Positions 44,759 to 57,634 are shown, numbered from the stretch's first letter. The stretch: 64,000 bases of DNA from Hermodice carunculata (GCA_964020975.1 OZ026623.1:89670788-89734787); one strand, 5' to 3'. Notes: generated by a model not told the origin, from the letters alone. Program-made: numbers and translations.

Positions 44759-46740
44759 AATGAAAGCTGGTCACAGAAGAAACAAAACTAGTTTTCAGAG
44801 GGGCCATATTCCCCACAACAAGGGATGCAAGGTGACAACAGAATCCACAACCAATACACCAGTGACGTGGACACGCCTGCCTCCTGAATTACAAGAAAAT
44901 CTGCATGAACGACTACAACAGGAACCAGGCCTCAGGCCTGGAGGCAGAGGTGAATGTAAAACTGCTTAGACCAGCTCCACCCAGCACCACGTATCTTGAT
45001 TTGTATGCTTCACCAAAGCATGACAGACCAAACATGGACTCCTATAGAATTTTACATGCTGAAAGGACAGAGAAATTATGGAATGACTCCATGAGGGAAC
45101 ATTTACCGCACAAGCCAGATTGTACAGGTCAGTTAATTTTTGACGCTGAAAAAGAAAAAAAAGGTGTGGCTAGCATGGTAGGAGTCGCTGAAATGTACAG
45201 TGTATGATTACATTTCAAGAAAACAAAAACTGTACAAAGAAGCCACAAGTAACAATTCTCAGCCAGGCCAGAAAGCAGCCAACATTAATTTGGCAGCTCA
45301 AGCTGGCCTCATGACTACAACCATTGGGAACACAGCACTGAGGAATATTCTACTCCATATGAATATTCCAGCTCCTGCAAGAAAATCAATGCAGAGAAAT
45401 TCAAACAGAGTGAATGACATTATCACAAAGCTTAATGAAGAAAACATGAGGGAGCAGAGAGGCCAAATCATACGCAATGACAAATTGCTGGGACTTTCTG
45501 AAAAAACACCAATAATGATGGAGGCAGACTGCAGATACAAACACGCCCTGACATCTGGTGGTGGAAAGACACCCTTCCAACCTGCGACGCAGTGTGTTTA
45601 CACTGTTTGTGAAAATCAAACTGTGCAAAAAAAATATTAGGGTCACCGTGAAAAATAAACTGTGCAAAGTTGGTCATATACATGCAAGGAAACATAATTT
45701 GTACAGACCAGCTTGCCGAGACCATGGGGGAAAATGCACTGCAAATGTACCCATGGATGCAAGCATTGGTGATGAATTCCAATGGTGCAAGGGAAGTTTT
45801 GAACTTTTTGAAAAAGATGAGGTGCCACTTAAAATAAGTCAACTGACAACTGACCTTGACAGTCGAGCTGGGGAAGCTGTCAAGTCTGTGTATAAAAAGG
45901 ATGGCTTGGCACCAGGAAACTTAAAGTGTACAAGACATTTGTCACAGTCACAGCGTAGACGTGCACAGAAGGTCAACTGGAGTTCTGCAATGTTCCCTGC
46001 AAGAGATAAAAAAAGTGTAAATTCTATGATCAGGCAATTTGGGTACAATTTATCAAGAAGGTGTACACATGAATATAATGTCTGGTATGAAAAATTGTGT
46101 GGCAATGTGAAGCGCATGGACATAAAATTTGAATATGTAATAAATGCAATAACATTGTGTTATCAAGGTGATCACTGACTCTGAGTTAGACATTCATATG
46201 CTTGTACAGGACTTAAAAAAGGTACATGGAAAGATTCTTTCTTGCCTGCTGGTGTGTATCTTACTCCTTCTGTATCAGACTTAGAAAATTGAAGCATCTC
46301 ATAATGTACAGGTTAGGACGGCCTGCAATACAAGCAACAAAATTCAAAACTGATACACAGCGTGTTGAATCGGTAAACAGGTCTTACTCTAGGACAAATC
46401 CAAAAAAGTAACTTGGTGTAGAAATGTGAATGGCAGATTGCATTCTCCTGTATATATGTTAAATTTGGGGTTTGGCAACTCCACTTTAGCAAGTTTGGAA
46501 ACACTTGGAGCTCCCATAACTCATGGGTCTACACAAGGAAAAAAACAACTGAGAAGTGTTACCACTCAGTTTTAATATAATAAAAAGTATACAGGTAGCA
46601 TCAAGTACAAGCAGGCAAGACGCGAAAGAAGACACACTTTAGAATGGCTGCATAGACATAAAAAATCGAAGGGGAGAGTATCTTACAAAAGAGACTGTGA
46701 CAACCAAAAGCTGTTAAATTACAGTGTGTCCAAGAAAAAA
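44759..46740 (+). pseudogene. Decayed Mutator-like transposase
   Basis: The coding text starts MKAGHRRNKTSFQRGHIPHN and passes through at least four frames: to 44969, 44905-45207, 45200-45640 and 45558-46178. It then goes on with further breaks to about 46740. Landmarks of the animal 'Mutator-like transposase' domain appear in order. They are LAAQAGLMTTTIGNTALRNI with LLHMNIPAPARKSM, then MEADCRYKHAL (first catalytic-type Asp), CRDHGGKCTANVP, TTDLDSRAGEAV (second acidic site), LKCTRHLSQSQRRRAQKVNW and a downstream ESVNRSYSRTNPKK tail. The normal protein is about 600-700 residues, so most of its length is present but with at least three frameshifts and several stops in the last third. It is a dead DNA transposon. 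Confidence 0.8.
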
Positions 46741-47429
46741 AAAGACAATGAAATATGGATCATGCTTGCAGCAAATAAGTACATGTACTTTGTGGATGCA
46801 GTGATAAATGCAAACAGTAGGCCTACAATGTCAAGGTCACAGTTTGATCATATTAATGGGATTAGCATAATTTATTCAAATCATATTTGCATTGTTAATT
46901 TTTATAAAATTACCTGGGGAAGACTTCTTGGACACCTGAGAGGTATCACGAAACTAAAGACTACAAAAGCTTGTTATCTATCTACCAAGCAGTCAGCAAA
47001 GGGAGCATGGCCTGTACACTTGTTAAATGTCTTGCAGTGAATCCTGTTGTTATTTATGTGGTGAGGTTCGACCGATAGGTGCGACATTTCTATACACAAT
47101 GATTTGTGACATAAATGTGATACTTCATGACTTTTTGGAATGTTGAGACAATTAACCTTGATATTCACAGCCAATCTGTGGGTGTAAAACTTTTTTTCTT
47201 TCTTGAGCTGGCCTCAGGTACACAATACCATACCCTAATCCATTTGCCTTGTAATCTACTGTCCCTTGCCATATCTTCCATGCACCATCCATGTAAAAGT
47301 TGTCAGGATCACTTAAAATTGTCCTGGCATCTGTCAAAAAGCGCTGACCTTCCATTTCGAACTTGCTTCATGGACGATAAAAGAATAACAACATCACCAT
47401 GTGCGTTCCAGTACTACAGAATTAGCCCT
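46741..47429. other. 3' part of the Mutator-like transposon, noncoding
   Basis: Follows the transposase remnant. It is AT-rich with no supported gene. No clear inverted terminal repeat is seen on either side. Confidence 0.4.
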
Positions 47430-47872
47430 AATAGGCCACAGGCTACAGTTATAAATCCTTCTATTTTTCATATTAGTATTTCCCAGTCTTAAAAATCAGC
47501 ATTTTGGTATTTAATAGATAAAAATGTGAGAAAAAAAACGGACAAATTTTTGTCATACAATTCCCAGCTCTTTATTTCGTGATAATTGAAATACAAAACA
47601 ACACCTGGATGTTAGCTTTATACAGGTGTATGAACTGTGCTCTGGCCGGGGTCACATCATTGTCCTTCCCCACCATAAAGTTCCCACCTGGCCTGGAAGA
47701 CAGTGCACCTATATGACCACCAATGAAGCAACTCTGTGATGCAGCAGACCTGACTTTGCTAACTTTATTTAAACAGAAGCTACAGCATGCTGAAAACACG
47801 GTATTTTCACAATTACGGACTATCTCCGTTGGGATGCGCAACCAGCCAATCACAGCTGTGGTCTGTAACCAA
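47430..47872. repeat. Right copy of the ~450-bp direct repeat
   Basis: Direct copy of 43567-44030. The - strand frame is again open (from VIGWLRIPTEIV to ARAQFIHLYKANIQVL). The + strand has a CCAAT-type word (agccaatca). It is followed by a poly-A stretch at 47897-47912. Confidence 0.88.
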
Positions 47873-48109
47873 TAACTCTTTGACTTTCTTTGGTACAAAA
47901 AAAAAAAAAAAACTTGGGGAAAAATGTGGATACTTCGAGAGAGTTTCCAGCTGAACATTACTACAAAACTAAAGGAAAGAACACAAATAAAAGGGTACAC
48001 TTGATGATAAATTTCCAAATTATATTATGCTGCAGTCAGAGTGCAGTGCATAATGACCAACTTTGCAAGGGTCTGTCAACAATGAACTGGAAAAGATTAC
48101 AATCAATAT

Positions 48110-48184
48110 AATTTTTAACTGAGACTCAGAGTTAGTATCACTATGCTATGCAGTTATACTAACTCTGAGTCTCAGTTAAAAATT
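48110..48184. repeat. Perfect 29-bp inverted repeat with 17-nt loop
   Basis: The arms at 48110-48138 ('aatttttaactgagactcag...') and 48156-48184 are exact complements. A second, imperfect hairpin ('gtgtgactaa...ttagttacac', about 48203-48252) and the words 'actcagagtctcagta' (48258-48273) follow at once. The whole patch 48105-48275 is a cluster of inverted repeats, perhaps a young foldback element. Confidence 0.92.
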
Positions 48185-48275
48185 CAGTATGATTGATCAG
48201 ATGTGTGACTAAGTGTTAAGTAATAAATTATTACTTAATAGTTTAGTTACACATTATACTCAGAGTCTCAGTATG

Positions 48276-48889
48276 AAGTATTAGTGGCCTACTAGTTTAA
48301 TACTGTACTGTCGTACTGTAAGTCTAAGCCTGGCAGTACTTCAAACTTACTGTAATAGCAATACTAGTTAAGTAATTCTGAAATTCAGCAATACTCTAGA
48401 GTTAATACTGAAATTCAATTTTTATACTGAAATTCAATTCTTCTGCAAATTTTTGTTCCATAATGAAGCATCAACTATTAATTATAGGAAAAAAGAAATT
48501 TTTTCCCTTTTTTTCCCTCCTAACAGGAAATTATAACAGTCTCTTAGAAATATTATTAAATTTTTAACACTAAACAGTCAACTACAAGTACCCAAATTGT
48601 CCTATTTGGCTCTAACACTTACAGGAAATTGATAAGTCTCTTTCACACATTATTAAATTTTAAACAGTCAACAATGAACTACAAGTACTGTACCCAAATT
48701 GTCATATTTGGCACCTCAGACTTGCAAAAAATGTGGAGAAATTCAAAATTTACCTGGCTGGCAGACTGAATGACTAGCACAGGAATAGACATACAATCAG
48801 AAAAAACATTAATTTCTTAATAAATGTATAGTTCGTAGTAATATCGACTAGGTGTGTCACCTGCCCAGTAGGACAGGTCAAAAGACTAG
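48276..48889. other. AT-rich noncoding DNA with short repeats
   Basis: Direct repeats of 'ctgaaattcaattttt'-like words occur at 48395-48440. A duplicated phrase 'cagtcaacta(caa)gtac...ccaaattgtc(c/a)tatttgg' lies at 48575-48610 and 48665-48712. No gene. Confidence 0.45.
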
Positions 48890-49695
48890 CTTTCCTTAAT
48901 CCTCATGATCAAGACAGATGCAACTGGAACCCACATGATCATCACCATTGATGTTACTGGATTTGGTAGCACCATAAGGTTTTATCAAAGGCCTCCTTGA
49001 TTTTACACTGAAAAACTCATTCACTGCTTTGGCAGCGTCAAAGTCTTTTGCAGGGGGACCTTGTTTTTTAATACGAATCAGTGCATCAACTGCAACACAT
49101 TGATCAAGGTGGTAAGTCCTTGGTATTGCTCATTGTAATATCCTGTTAGCCTGTCCCAAATGACTTTACTACTGAGATGAGACATATTATTCACCACCAG
49201 CAGTTTGAATTGTTGCCACTCAGTTAGAACTTCAGTATCATTTACTTTTACTTCAGTAAATGAAGCAAAATGCGAGGCAACATGACGGACCCCTTCCACA
49301 TCATAATCTGTGATAGCCTGAGAACCCTTGTCATGCATAGGCCAAAGCCTTGTATCCGAGATTTTTGCACAATTGAAAATGTTAGTTTCATCTAGTGCAA
49401 ATCTGTGGCCACAAGCTTCACAAAGTTTTACTGGATACTGTGGCCTGTTGTTTTCAAAATGTTGAAGCCCTGGTGCAACATGTGTAAGTTTAATGTCCTG
49501 GTATGTCACATTTTCATGGTTTTGGTCATTTGCATGTTGAGCAAGGTTTCTCAGATCAGTGTCACAATCCTGTGGCATATTTGCTACACTTAAGCCCTGC
49601 ATCCTATTGTGAAGGTGGTTTGATGCATTGAGCAAGTCAGAGATGCACACATTCCCTTTCTGTAACACTTGTGACACTCTTGTGATAGAGGACAA
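48890..49695 (-). pseudogene. Decayed ZNF862-like hAT transposase, C-terminal part
   Basis: The main frame (49695-49078) encodes 205 residues with the pattern of ZNF862-like, hAT-derived proteins. It includes DTRLWPMHDKGSQAITDYD, then VRHVASHFASF, then LTEWQQFKLLV, then WDRLTGYYNEQYQGLTTLI. Past 49100 the family continues in another frame as VDALIRIKKQGPPAKDFDAA, AVNEFFSVKSRRPLIKPYG and a stop near 48893. The segment that normally lies between 'YQxLxxLI' and 'LDxLMRISxEGP' (about 35 residues, with the ERGFS dimerisation motif) is missing. A deletion plus a frameshift has therefore removed it. The N-terminal half (BED finger, first catalytic residues) is also absent. It may be a dead transposon or a dead copy of a domesticated gene. 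Confidence 0.68.
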
Positions 49696-49979
49696 GATTT
49701 CTTTGAAGGCAATATAAAGTAGAAAAAAAATAACACATCATCATCTTCACTTAGATGGTAGATGCCCAGCTAAGAAACAACTGTCTTAAAATCAAAGCAT
49801 TCCACAAAACAATTTTGACAGTATTACAACACATGCACTGTATTGCTACATGCCTGCACAATTGTAATGCTACCGACACATTGTCCCAAACTCTGATGTC
49901 TCACAACTTCAAAAATTAACATATTCTTATTATTTTGGCCATCCTGCATCATCTTTAGTCATATTATATCATGATTACA
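49696..49979. other. Noncoding DNA
   Basis: AT-rich sequence upstream of the hAT remnant. No N-terminal transposase text found. Confidence 0.4.
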
Positions 49980-50350
49980 GTTCGAACAATTCTATGTAGC
50001 CGTTCAGAAGACAAAAAATATCCTCAGCACACAAAATTCATACAAAATCGGAAAGCACGCAGTGCCATATAATCTTCAAACTGTGAACTACATAAACTCA
50101 GGTGATTTTGCGTGCAATATCCAAGCAATTGGCTCAGCAGTTTTTGAGAAGAACTTTTTAAATTGAATAAAGTAAAAATATTCATCAAAAATAAGAACAT
50201 ATTGCATCATCATCTCTTTCTGAAACTTATTAGAGAACCACCTACAGAACATCCATTTTCAAAATCAAAACATTCCCGGCAGCGCATTTCAGAAGTGGAA
50301 AATGTAAAAAAGTCTAACAGACGGACGCAAACGAATTTCATCAAAAGTTT
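49980..50350 (-). repeat. Diverged copy of the composite repeat
   Basis: 'gcaatatccaagcaattggctcagcagttttt(g)agaag' and 'catcatcatctctttctgaa' echo the 'atatcaaagcaattgggtga' and 'tttggagaag' words of the other copies. It ends in 'ctaacagacggacgc', as those do. It is older than the other copies. Confidence 0.6.
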
Positions 50351-50576
50351 AAATGAAAAAAGCTATCTGTTCTACCTTTAAGTAAATTGGAAAAGACAGT
50401 ATAGACTGCAAAACTAAGGGTTCATTTAAGATCAACTCTAAATATATAACAAAGCCCTTATAGAGTTGTTACAGAATATTTTCGTAGAGACTAAGATGTG
50501 CTGACAATAAATTCTGAAATCCGAAATACATATCTATGTTTAAAAATACTATTTTTCTTTGGTGTAAAATTCAGAA

Positions 50577-50600
50577 TAAATAAATAAATAAATAAGTAAG

Positions 50601-50647
<47 letters not shown>

Positions 50648-50649
50648 AG
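50577..50649. repeat. (AAAT)n microsatellite
   Basis: About 18 'aaat' units with one 'aagt' interruption. Confidence 0.96.
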
Positions 50650-50879
50650 TTAAATTGCAGAAAAATTTCAGATTTAGCATCAGTCTTACTCATTTCTACA
50701 GTTACTGTGCCACATGCCCACCTGCAAGCAAAAATTCAAGCCATAATTAGCTCATTAAAAATAGTGTTGAGAGAACAGATTACCCTCTGTGCCAACTTGT
50801 TTTCCTCAATTCTGCTTTTTTATGAGATTTTGCAATACAGAACATTACATACAATTTCCATATTGCTGTCTATGAAATA

Positions 50880-51840
50880 AAAAAGGAACAATTTTGGATG
50901 TGTTCTTGTGGAAGGTCTGGTGACAGAGACTGCCGTACTGTGACCACTCAGACGGTCATCAAATAAATGCTTCAAAAGTTTCATAACAAGTTTAAAAATA
51001 AGAGGAAGCTGGTTTTCAATGGGAATGGGGTCCACTATAATATGCATGGCTGCAAAAATGGTGAAGCTTCATTGGATCCTTGCTGAGATATTATGGTAAC
51101 GTCTTCCCCTTGTGCACCACTCAGATGGCCTTGAAGATAAATACTTTAAAGTAAAAATGTTTATACTAATACAAAGAGGAAGCTGGTTTTAAATAGAAAT
51201 TTGTTCCATCATAAGATGCATCTCTGACAAAAATGTAGTAAAGCTGTGGTCAGTACTTTTGAGATATCGCGGTAACGGTATCAGGGTTCACGCCACTCAG
51301 ACAGCCTTTAAATAAGTACATCAAAAGTTTCTTAAAAACTTTAAAAATCATCAGAGGAAGCTGGTTTTTAATAGGAACCTGGTCCATCATAAGATACATC
51401 TGGGATAGAAATTTGGTATAGCTGCTGTCAATAAGATTTGAGACATGGCGGTTACGTCGTCAGGGTTGACGCCACTCAGACGGCTTTGAAATAAATACAT
51501 CAAAAGTTCCATAAAAAGGTAAAATATTATCAGAACCTGCTGGTTTTTTACAGGAACCTGGTCGATCATACTATGCATGTCTGACGAAAATTTGGTAAAG
51601 CTGCAGTCAGTTTTTTGTTAAGATATCGCAGTAACGTCGTCAGGGTTGATGCCACTCTGACGGCCTTCAAATAAAAAAAAAGTTTCCTGAAAGTTTAAAA
51701 ACAATAAGAGGCAGGTGATTTTCATAGGAACTTGTTCCATTATAAGGTGCTTCTGTGTCAAGCATTTGGTACAACTACGGTGAATACTTTTTGAAGTATC
51801 ATGGTAACGTTGACAATATGGACCGACTGAGGGATGGATG
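50880..51840 (-). repeat. Tandem repeat, ~175-bp unit, five copies
   Basis: 'cactcagacgg(t/c)c' and the surrounding text ('aaataaatac(a/t)tcaaaagtt', 'gaagctggttttcaatggga', 'tccatcataagatacatct', 'gatatc(g)cggtaacg') recur at about 50942, 51117, 51290, 51473 and 51650. The unit is about 175 bp. It is a different family from the other tandem repeats in the window. Short open frames in it are by-products. Confidence 0.85.
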
Positions 51841-52959
51841 GATTGAAGGACGACCCAGGGGACAACAATACCCTCTGGCACTTTATGTGCCGAGGGTTAA
51901 AAGTAGTTCAAAAGTACTGCAAACCTATATGCTGCCTGTTTACATTACTGATTGCTTCATCAGCTACAGCAACTGTTTACCTGTACGAAACAGAAAACTT
52001 ATTTGTCAGCCACTACCTTTTCACCTGCAAACATATCAAACATGATTTGCCATATTACGAAAATTCATAAGTGGCTGGAAACCAATTTTTTGAAGAGTGA
52101 ATGCCTATCAATGTGATGACTAAGGTCAAAGTTGAAGAGAATTTCGAGGATAATACTATATGTACTATTGTTTTACATCTGTGCCACATACATGTACAAA
52201 AACAGGAAAAAAACAAAAGTGTCAAACAAATGGACAATTAACAGGTGCAGGTCAAGGTCGCTTCAAGGTCACAGTATGGAAAACATTTTTTATTTTGCTT
52301 TGTGCTATCTATTGGGGGGGGGGGGAAAGAGGTCGTCTAATTATTAATTTGAATGATGTTTTTTAAACATATCGCAGTGTGTGGTGAGAAAAAAAAAGCA
52401 AATATGGGGGTAGGGGAGGGCTAAATGAAAGACCAGTGACAAGATGTCATTTTCTGACTTTGTGTGACCAGTAGTCATAAATGAAGCATAAAAAACTGTA
52501 GAAAATATTGTCAGGTGAACCCAAACGTCTGCCGGACTATTAAGGTGATAAAGTTAGGTGATTATCCTTATAATATATGTGAAGATTTACCACAGGGAAT
52601 TTGATGTTTCTAACTACAGCAGATTTACAGTCATTAAGGAGCAAATTACAGTAGAAAGTAATAAAAATACACACAGCTGGCGCACCTGCCTACAGAGCCC
52701 TCTAACTGAGATTCCATCTGAACTAATCTTGACCCTAACTATTAATACAGTTAGTACCTGTGGCCACCCTTTATTTTACGTGAAAAGGCAGTATAAAGTG
52801 CCCATCCCAGCTGACCTAGGATGATGAGATTTTTCTGATTCTATACAAATCATATTGCACATGAAATAGATTGGAAAACAATTGTTTGATAATATTTCCC
52901 TTGCCAGCACTATCAATCCTCAGACAAAAAGCCGGTAATTTCTCTCAAATTTCTGTCAG
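51841..52959. other. Noncoding stretch
   Basis: Unique AT-rich DNA with a G-run at 52314-52325. No supported exon. Confidence 0.4.
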
Positions 52960-55900
52960 TCCCCAGTTCACATTTTTTATTTCTTCTCCAAAACTGCTGG
53001 CCAGATCTATTTCAAACTTGGTGGGGATGTGCCTTGGGTGAGTCTCTATCAAGTTTGCTCAAATGGTCAAGGTCCATTGATTTTTGGATTTTCAATGATT
53101 TTTTTTTTTTGTTTTTGTTTTTTTTGTTTTTTTGTTTTATTGTGGGTGGAAATCTAATAAAGATCTGCTTCTCAGAAACCGCTTGGCCAATTATTTTGAA
53201 ATTGTATAAGGACACTTCTGGGGACCGCCAGACCCTAAGTTGCTCAACAGATGGCGCTGCGGTTTTTTATATTTTTTTTCTACCAAGTTTGTTCAAATGG
53301 TCACTGTCCACTCATTTACGGATTTTTTTTTTTTTATTATTATTATTTCCTTTTTTTGGTCAATTTTTCAAAAGTCTTTGTCCATGTATATACTCAGCCA
53401 ATTTCTTTGAAATTGCACAGGGGCACTTCTGGGTATGAGGGTGATACATATACACTAAGTGAATGACCTTGACATCATTTCCATGGTCACAGGGCGAGGT
53501 GCATGAAATTCACTGCTTATATGGTAATTTGAGAACTATTAAAACTAAGATATTCGTTTTGCACATGCTACTTGTCCATAATGAGGTCCAGACTTGGACA
53601 GTAGATGAGTGAGCTTGACCACATTCCCAAGGTCATAGGGCCACTTGCTCAAATTTTACTGTTCACCTGACAAGTCGAGAGCTATTTGAACTTGGACCCT
53701 GATGTTGAACATGATGGTTGTCCTGAGCAAAGGCCAGACTTAAACAGTACACTGGTGACCTTTACCTCATTCTTCAGGTCACTGGGACCCAGACACTTTC
53801 GCAAATTTTACTTTTCACACTGTAACTTGAGAACTGTGGAAGGTAGGACTTTGATGTTGAACCTGTTGGTGGTCTTCTGTTTAGGAAAGATTGAAACTGT
53901 ACATTAGTGTCCTTGACCACATTCTCAAGGTCCCAGGGCCACTAACATGAATTTTACTGGTGACGTGATAACACGAGAACTATTTGTACTGTGACTTTGA
54001 TCTTGCAAATGGGGATGGCCCTGTATGAAAGTTAGATTCAGAATAGGTCAGTCACCTTGACCTTATCTCCAATATCATAGGGCCACTTAGTCAGATGAGC
54101 ACAGAACTGTCACAGTCCTCGTGTTTTCAATTTTTATTACCTTTTTGGGTGTTTTTGCTTTTTTCAGCCTCTGCAGAACTCTCCCTCAGATTAAGCTAAA
54201 TCTTGGTGGATATGTTCCTTGTGGGAGTGTCAAACAAAGTTGTTCACTAGGAGGCAATGCTGCGGATAAGTGATTTTAAACATTTTTTTTTTTTAATTTA
54301 GGTTCTAATCAATAAAAGCATCTTTCCTATTGAATGCTATCTAAGTCAATGAGCATGGTAATGTTAATTCACTTTTTGTTTTTACTTTTCCTATGAAACC
54401 GTCAGTCAGATTCATTTGAAACCTGGTGGCAATGCACCTTGGGTGCGTGTCTAATCAGTTTGTTCACTTAATCACACTCTAGTGATTTTTGGATTTTGTA
54501 TGATTTTATTTGTTTTTTTTTTTTGTTTTTTTTTTTTTGTGTGTGTGTTTTTTTTTGGGGGGGGGGGCAAATCTACAAGGCCATGTAAAAAAGTCTTCTC
54601 CTGTGAAGCCGCCTACCAAATTGCTTTGATATAACACAGGAACACTCCTAGGGACTCCTTGTTCTGAATTTGTTCACCAGGTGGCACTGTAATTTTTATT
54701 CTCTATTTTTTATTAATTTTTGTGTGTGTTTTTTTGCTATTTTCGACCTCTGCTACAGAACCGTCACTAAGATTAAACTGAAAATTGGTGGCTATGTTCC
54801 ATGTGGGAGGGTCAAGCAAAGTTGTTCACAAAGAGGAAACGTTGCGGATTCTTGATTTTTAACGATTTTTTTAAAACTTTGGTACTTATTGCTGAATGCA
54901 CCTTTCCCATTAATTATTGTAAGTCAATGGGTATCTTAATGCTAATTCACATTTTTGACTTCTTCTGCGAAGCAGTCGGTCAGATTGATTAAAACTTGGT
55001 GGCAATGTTCCTTGGGTGGGTCTCTAGCAGATTTGTTTAAACGTTCCACTGATTTTTGAATTTGGTATGTTTTTTTTGGGGGGGGGGTGGCAAATCTTTA
55101 AAAAAACTTCTTCTGAATGCTTTGATATCACACAGAAACAGCCCTAGGGGCTCCTTGCTCTTAATTTGTTCACCAGGTGGTCCTGTGATTTTTTTAGCTC
55201 AGGTGGCTTGTCACCTTAGCTTTTGGGATTGTCTGTCGTCCGTCCATCCATCCGTCCGTCTATAGTGTGGTCATTGGTCAGGTTTTACGCATTAGCAGAA
55301 ACATATAACAAATAAGTGAATTTGTAAGGAGAATAGGAATATTGATGAAAAAAAAAAAAAAAAACTATGCCACAAAACCTATGACACCAAAAGGTATATT
55401 GAACTCTGTTGAAACGTTTCCATAGATATGGACCAATACTGACAAAATACAACACCCATCCCAAGACACTAATAGATTATATTAATCTATAGATTTCGGT
55501 AGGGCTATCATAGAAGTGGTGATAGGTCGATAGTTGGTATGCCGTAAAGTTAACTTAAACCCACCTAGAGATTTTCTCTAGCTTCTCTACATTCAGAAAC
55601 TATCATTTATTGTTAGCTCCTCCACTTGGGTGTATAGGTGACTATGGTCCGTTGCCTTAAACACTCACTCTACAGTCACTGTTAGTACATAAGTGGAACC
55701 TACTAGAGACATCCGTCTGTATGTCCATGAGTCTGTCCACAATTACATTTTTGACTTCTCCAAAACCGTCCGTCAGATTCACTCCAAACTTGATGGCAAC
55801 GTACCTGGGGTCGGTCTCTTCCAAGTTTGTTCAAATGGTTGTGCTCCAGTTATTTTTTTTATGATTTTTATTTTATTTTATTTATTTTTTTATTATTTTT

Positions 55901-57000
55901 TGGGGGGTGGGGGGTGGGGGTGGGGTTGGGGGGCAAACCTTAAAAGAAAATCTTCTTCTCCAAAACCGCCCACCCAATTGCTTTGATATCATACTGGAAC
56001 ACCATTAAGGACTCAGTCGTCCTGAATTTGTTCAGAAGCTGGCCCTGCAATTTTGTTTGTATTGTTGTATGTTTTTTCTATTTTCGACTCCTTCTCTAGA
56101 ACAGCCAATCAGATTAAGCTGAAAATTGGAGGATATGCTCCTTGTGGGAGGGTCAAACAAAGTTGTTCACTAGGAGGCAAACTGTGGATTTCTGATTTTA
56201 CGGATTTTTTTTTAATTGGGCACTTATTGTTAAATGCACCTTTGCTATTGATTACCATTTTTAGTCAATGGGCATTTTAATGCTACTTAACATTTTTGAC
56301 TTGTTCTGCTAAACCGTCTGTCAGATTCACTTCAAAATTGGCGGCAATATACCTTGGATGGGTCTCTATCAAGTTTGTTCAATTGGTCACATTTAAGTGA
56401 TGTTTTAGATTTTGTATTATTTTCGGGGTTTTTTTGGGGGGGGGGGGGATCTTTAAAAAATCTTCTCCGAAACTGCTCACCCGGTTGATTTGATATAACA
56501 CAGGAACACTTCTAGGGACTTTTAGTCCTGAATTTGTTTACCAGGTCACGCTGCCATTTTTATTATATTTTTTTGTGATTTTTTTGTGTGTTTTTACTAT
56601 TTTCGACTTGTTCGCCAGAATCGTCACTCAGATTAAGCTGAAACTTGCTGGATATGTTCTTTGTGGATGGGTCAAACAAAGTTGTTCAGTAGGAGGCGGT
56701 CCTGATTTTACCTGATTTTTTTTTTTTTAAATTCGGAGAGTAACTGGTAAATGCAGCTTTTTTGTAGTGATTACTATGTAAATCAATGGGCACTTTAATG
56801 ATTATTCACATTTTTGACTTCTCCGAAACTGTCAGTCAGATTGGCTTTGAAATTGGTGGCAATGCTCATTCAGTGGGTCTCTAGCAGATTTGTTCAAATG
56901 GACACGCTTGATTGAATTATCTGATTTGCTACACATTTTGGTCCCTTTTCATGAATTGTACGGTTCTATGTGCACATGAATGTTGCACCTGTTCAAGCTA
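52960..57000 (+). repeat. Long composite tandem-repeat region, plus orientation
   Basis: Modules are as at 18.8-20.5 kb but inverted. Units with 'gtcagattca(t/c)tt(g/c)aaa' and '(c)ttggtggcaatg(c/t)(a/t)cctt(g)gg' lie at about 53000, 54400, 54970, 55760, 56310 and 56820. 'agattaa(g/a)ctgaaaattgg' units lie at about 54180, 54770, 56105 and 56625. 'ttgttcaccaggtgg' units lie at 54670 and 55168. A three-module set repeats about every 530-590 bp. A block of ~147-bp monomers with nuclear-receptor-type sites lies at 53460-54120. An 'AGCTCAGGTG...CACCTTAGCT' hairpin at 55196-55221, followed by 'cgtccgtccatccatccgtc', marks a new element start. Poly-T and poly-G runs are frequent. No genes. Confidence 0.83.
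55196..55221. repeat. Hairpin start of a composite element
   Basis: AGCTCAGGTG, loop GCTTGT, CACCTTAGCT (one mismatch in ten). It is followed by the cgtccgtcc run that is the mirror image of the 'cagacggacg' end of minus-oriented copies. Confidence 0.75.
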
Positions 57001-57634
57001 ATTTACTGAAATAGGCCTATAATTTTAAACAAAATTTTTTGCATTCTTGTCATGTTAAAAGTAGACAGGTTTTTTTTTGACCCTTTGGACCTTTGCACGT
57101 ACGTTTTGGACCCCTTTGGGTACAGACGAGCTGTCAATTTGTGTGATTCAGCTATAAATACCAAGCATTATTGCCTTTGGTAAGATTTGACTTGGATTTG
57201 TTTCATTAGGACTGCAGTTTGGATATGGTAATGACAGTGTCTACTTTAAATATTTCGTTTATTTTTTGTCTCGGCTTTAGATATTAAGCATTGACTATGT
57301 CGGCTATGTTTTGTCTCAACTTTTGGCGATAAGTCTTTATCACGTTTTGGTGTTATCTTAAGATTTCGACATTTCAAAATTAAAACACTGTTACTTTTTC
57401 TTTCTCATATGCTATTCATATCTAATTTTTACTTGAAATTATTAAACATGTCGGGCTAAATGCTGTTTTTTAGGTTTTATTTACACTATATGCATGTCTT
57501 TATTTTAGATTGTGGCATGTATGTGTATATCGAGTCTGTTTCAGTTAATATTACATAAGTACTTTGTGTGTTGGGATGCTCGAGTAATTAACCAAAATGC
57601 ACCAATCAAGATTCAACTGATTATCATACTCGTA
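57001..57634. other. Noncoding DNA
   Basis: AT-rich unique sequence between the composite repeat and the LINE. Nothing recognised. Confidence 0.4.

Noticed and set aside
43567-47872. LTR retrotransposon because of direct flanking repeats
   Set aside because: The interior codes for a Mutator-like transposase and no gag, protease, reverse transcriptase or primer-binding site is seen.
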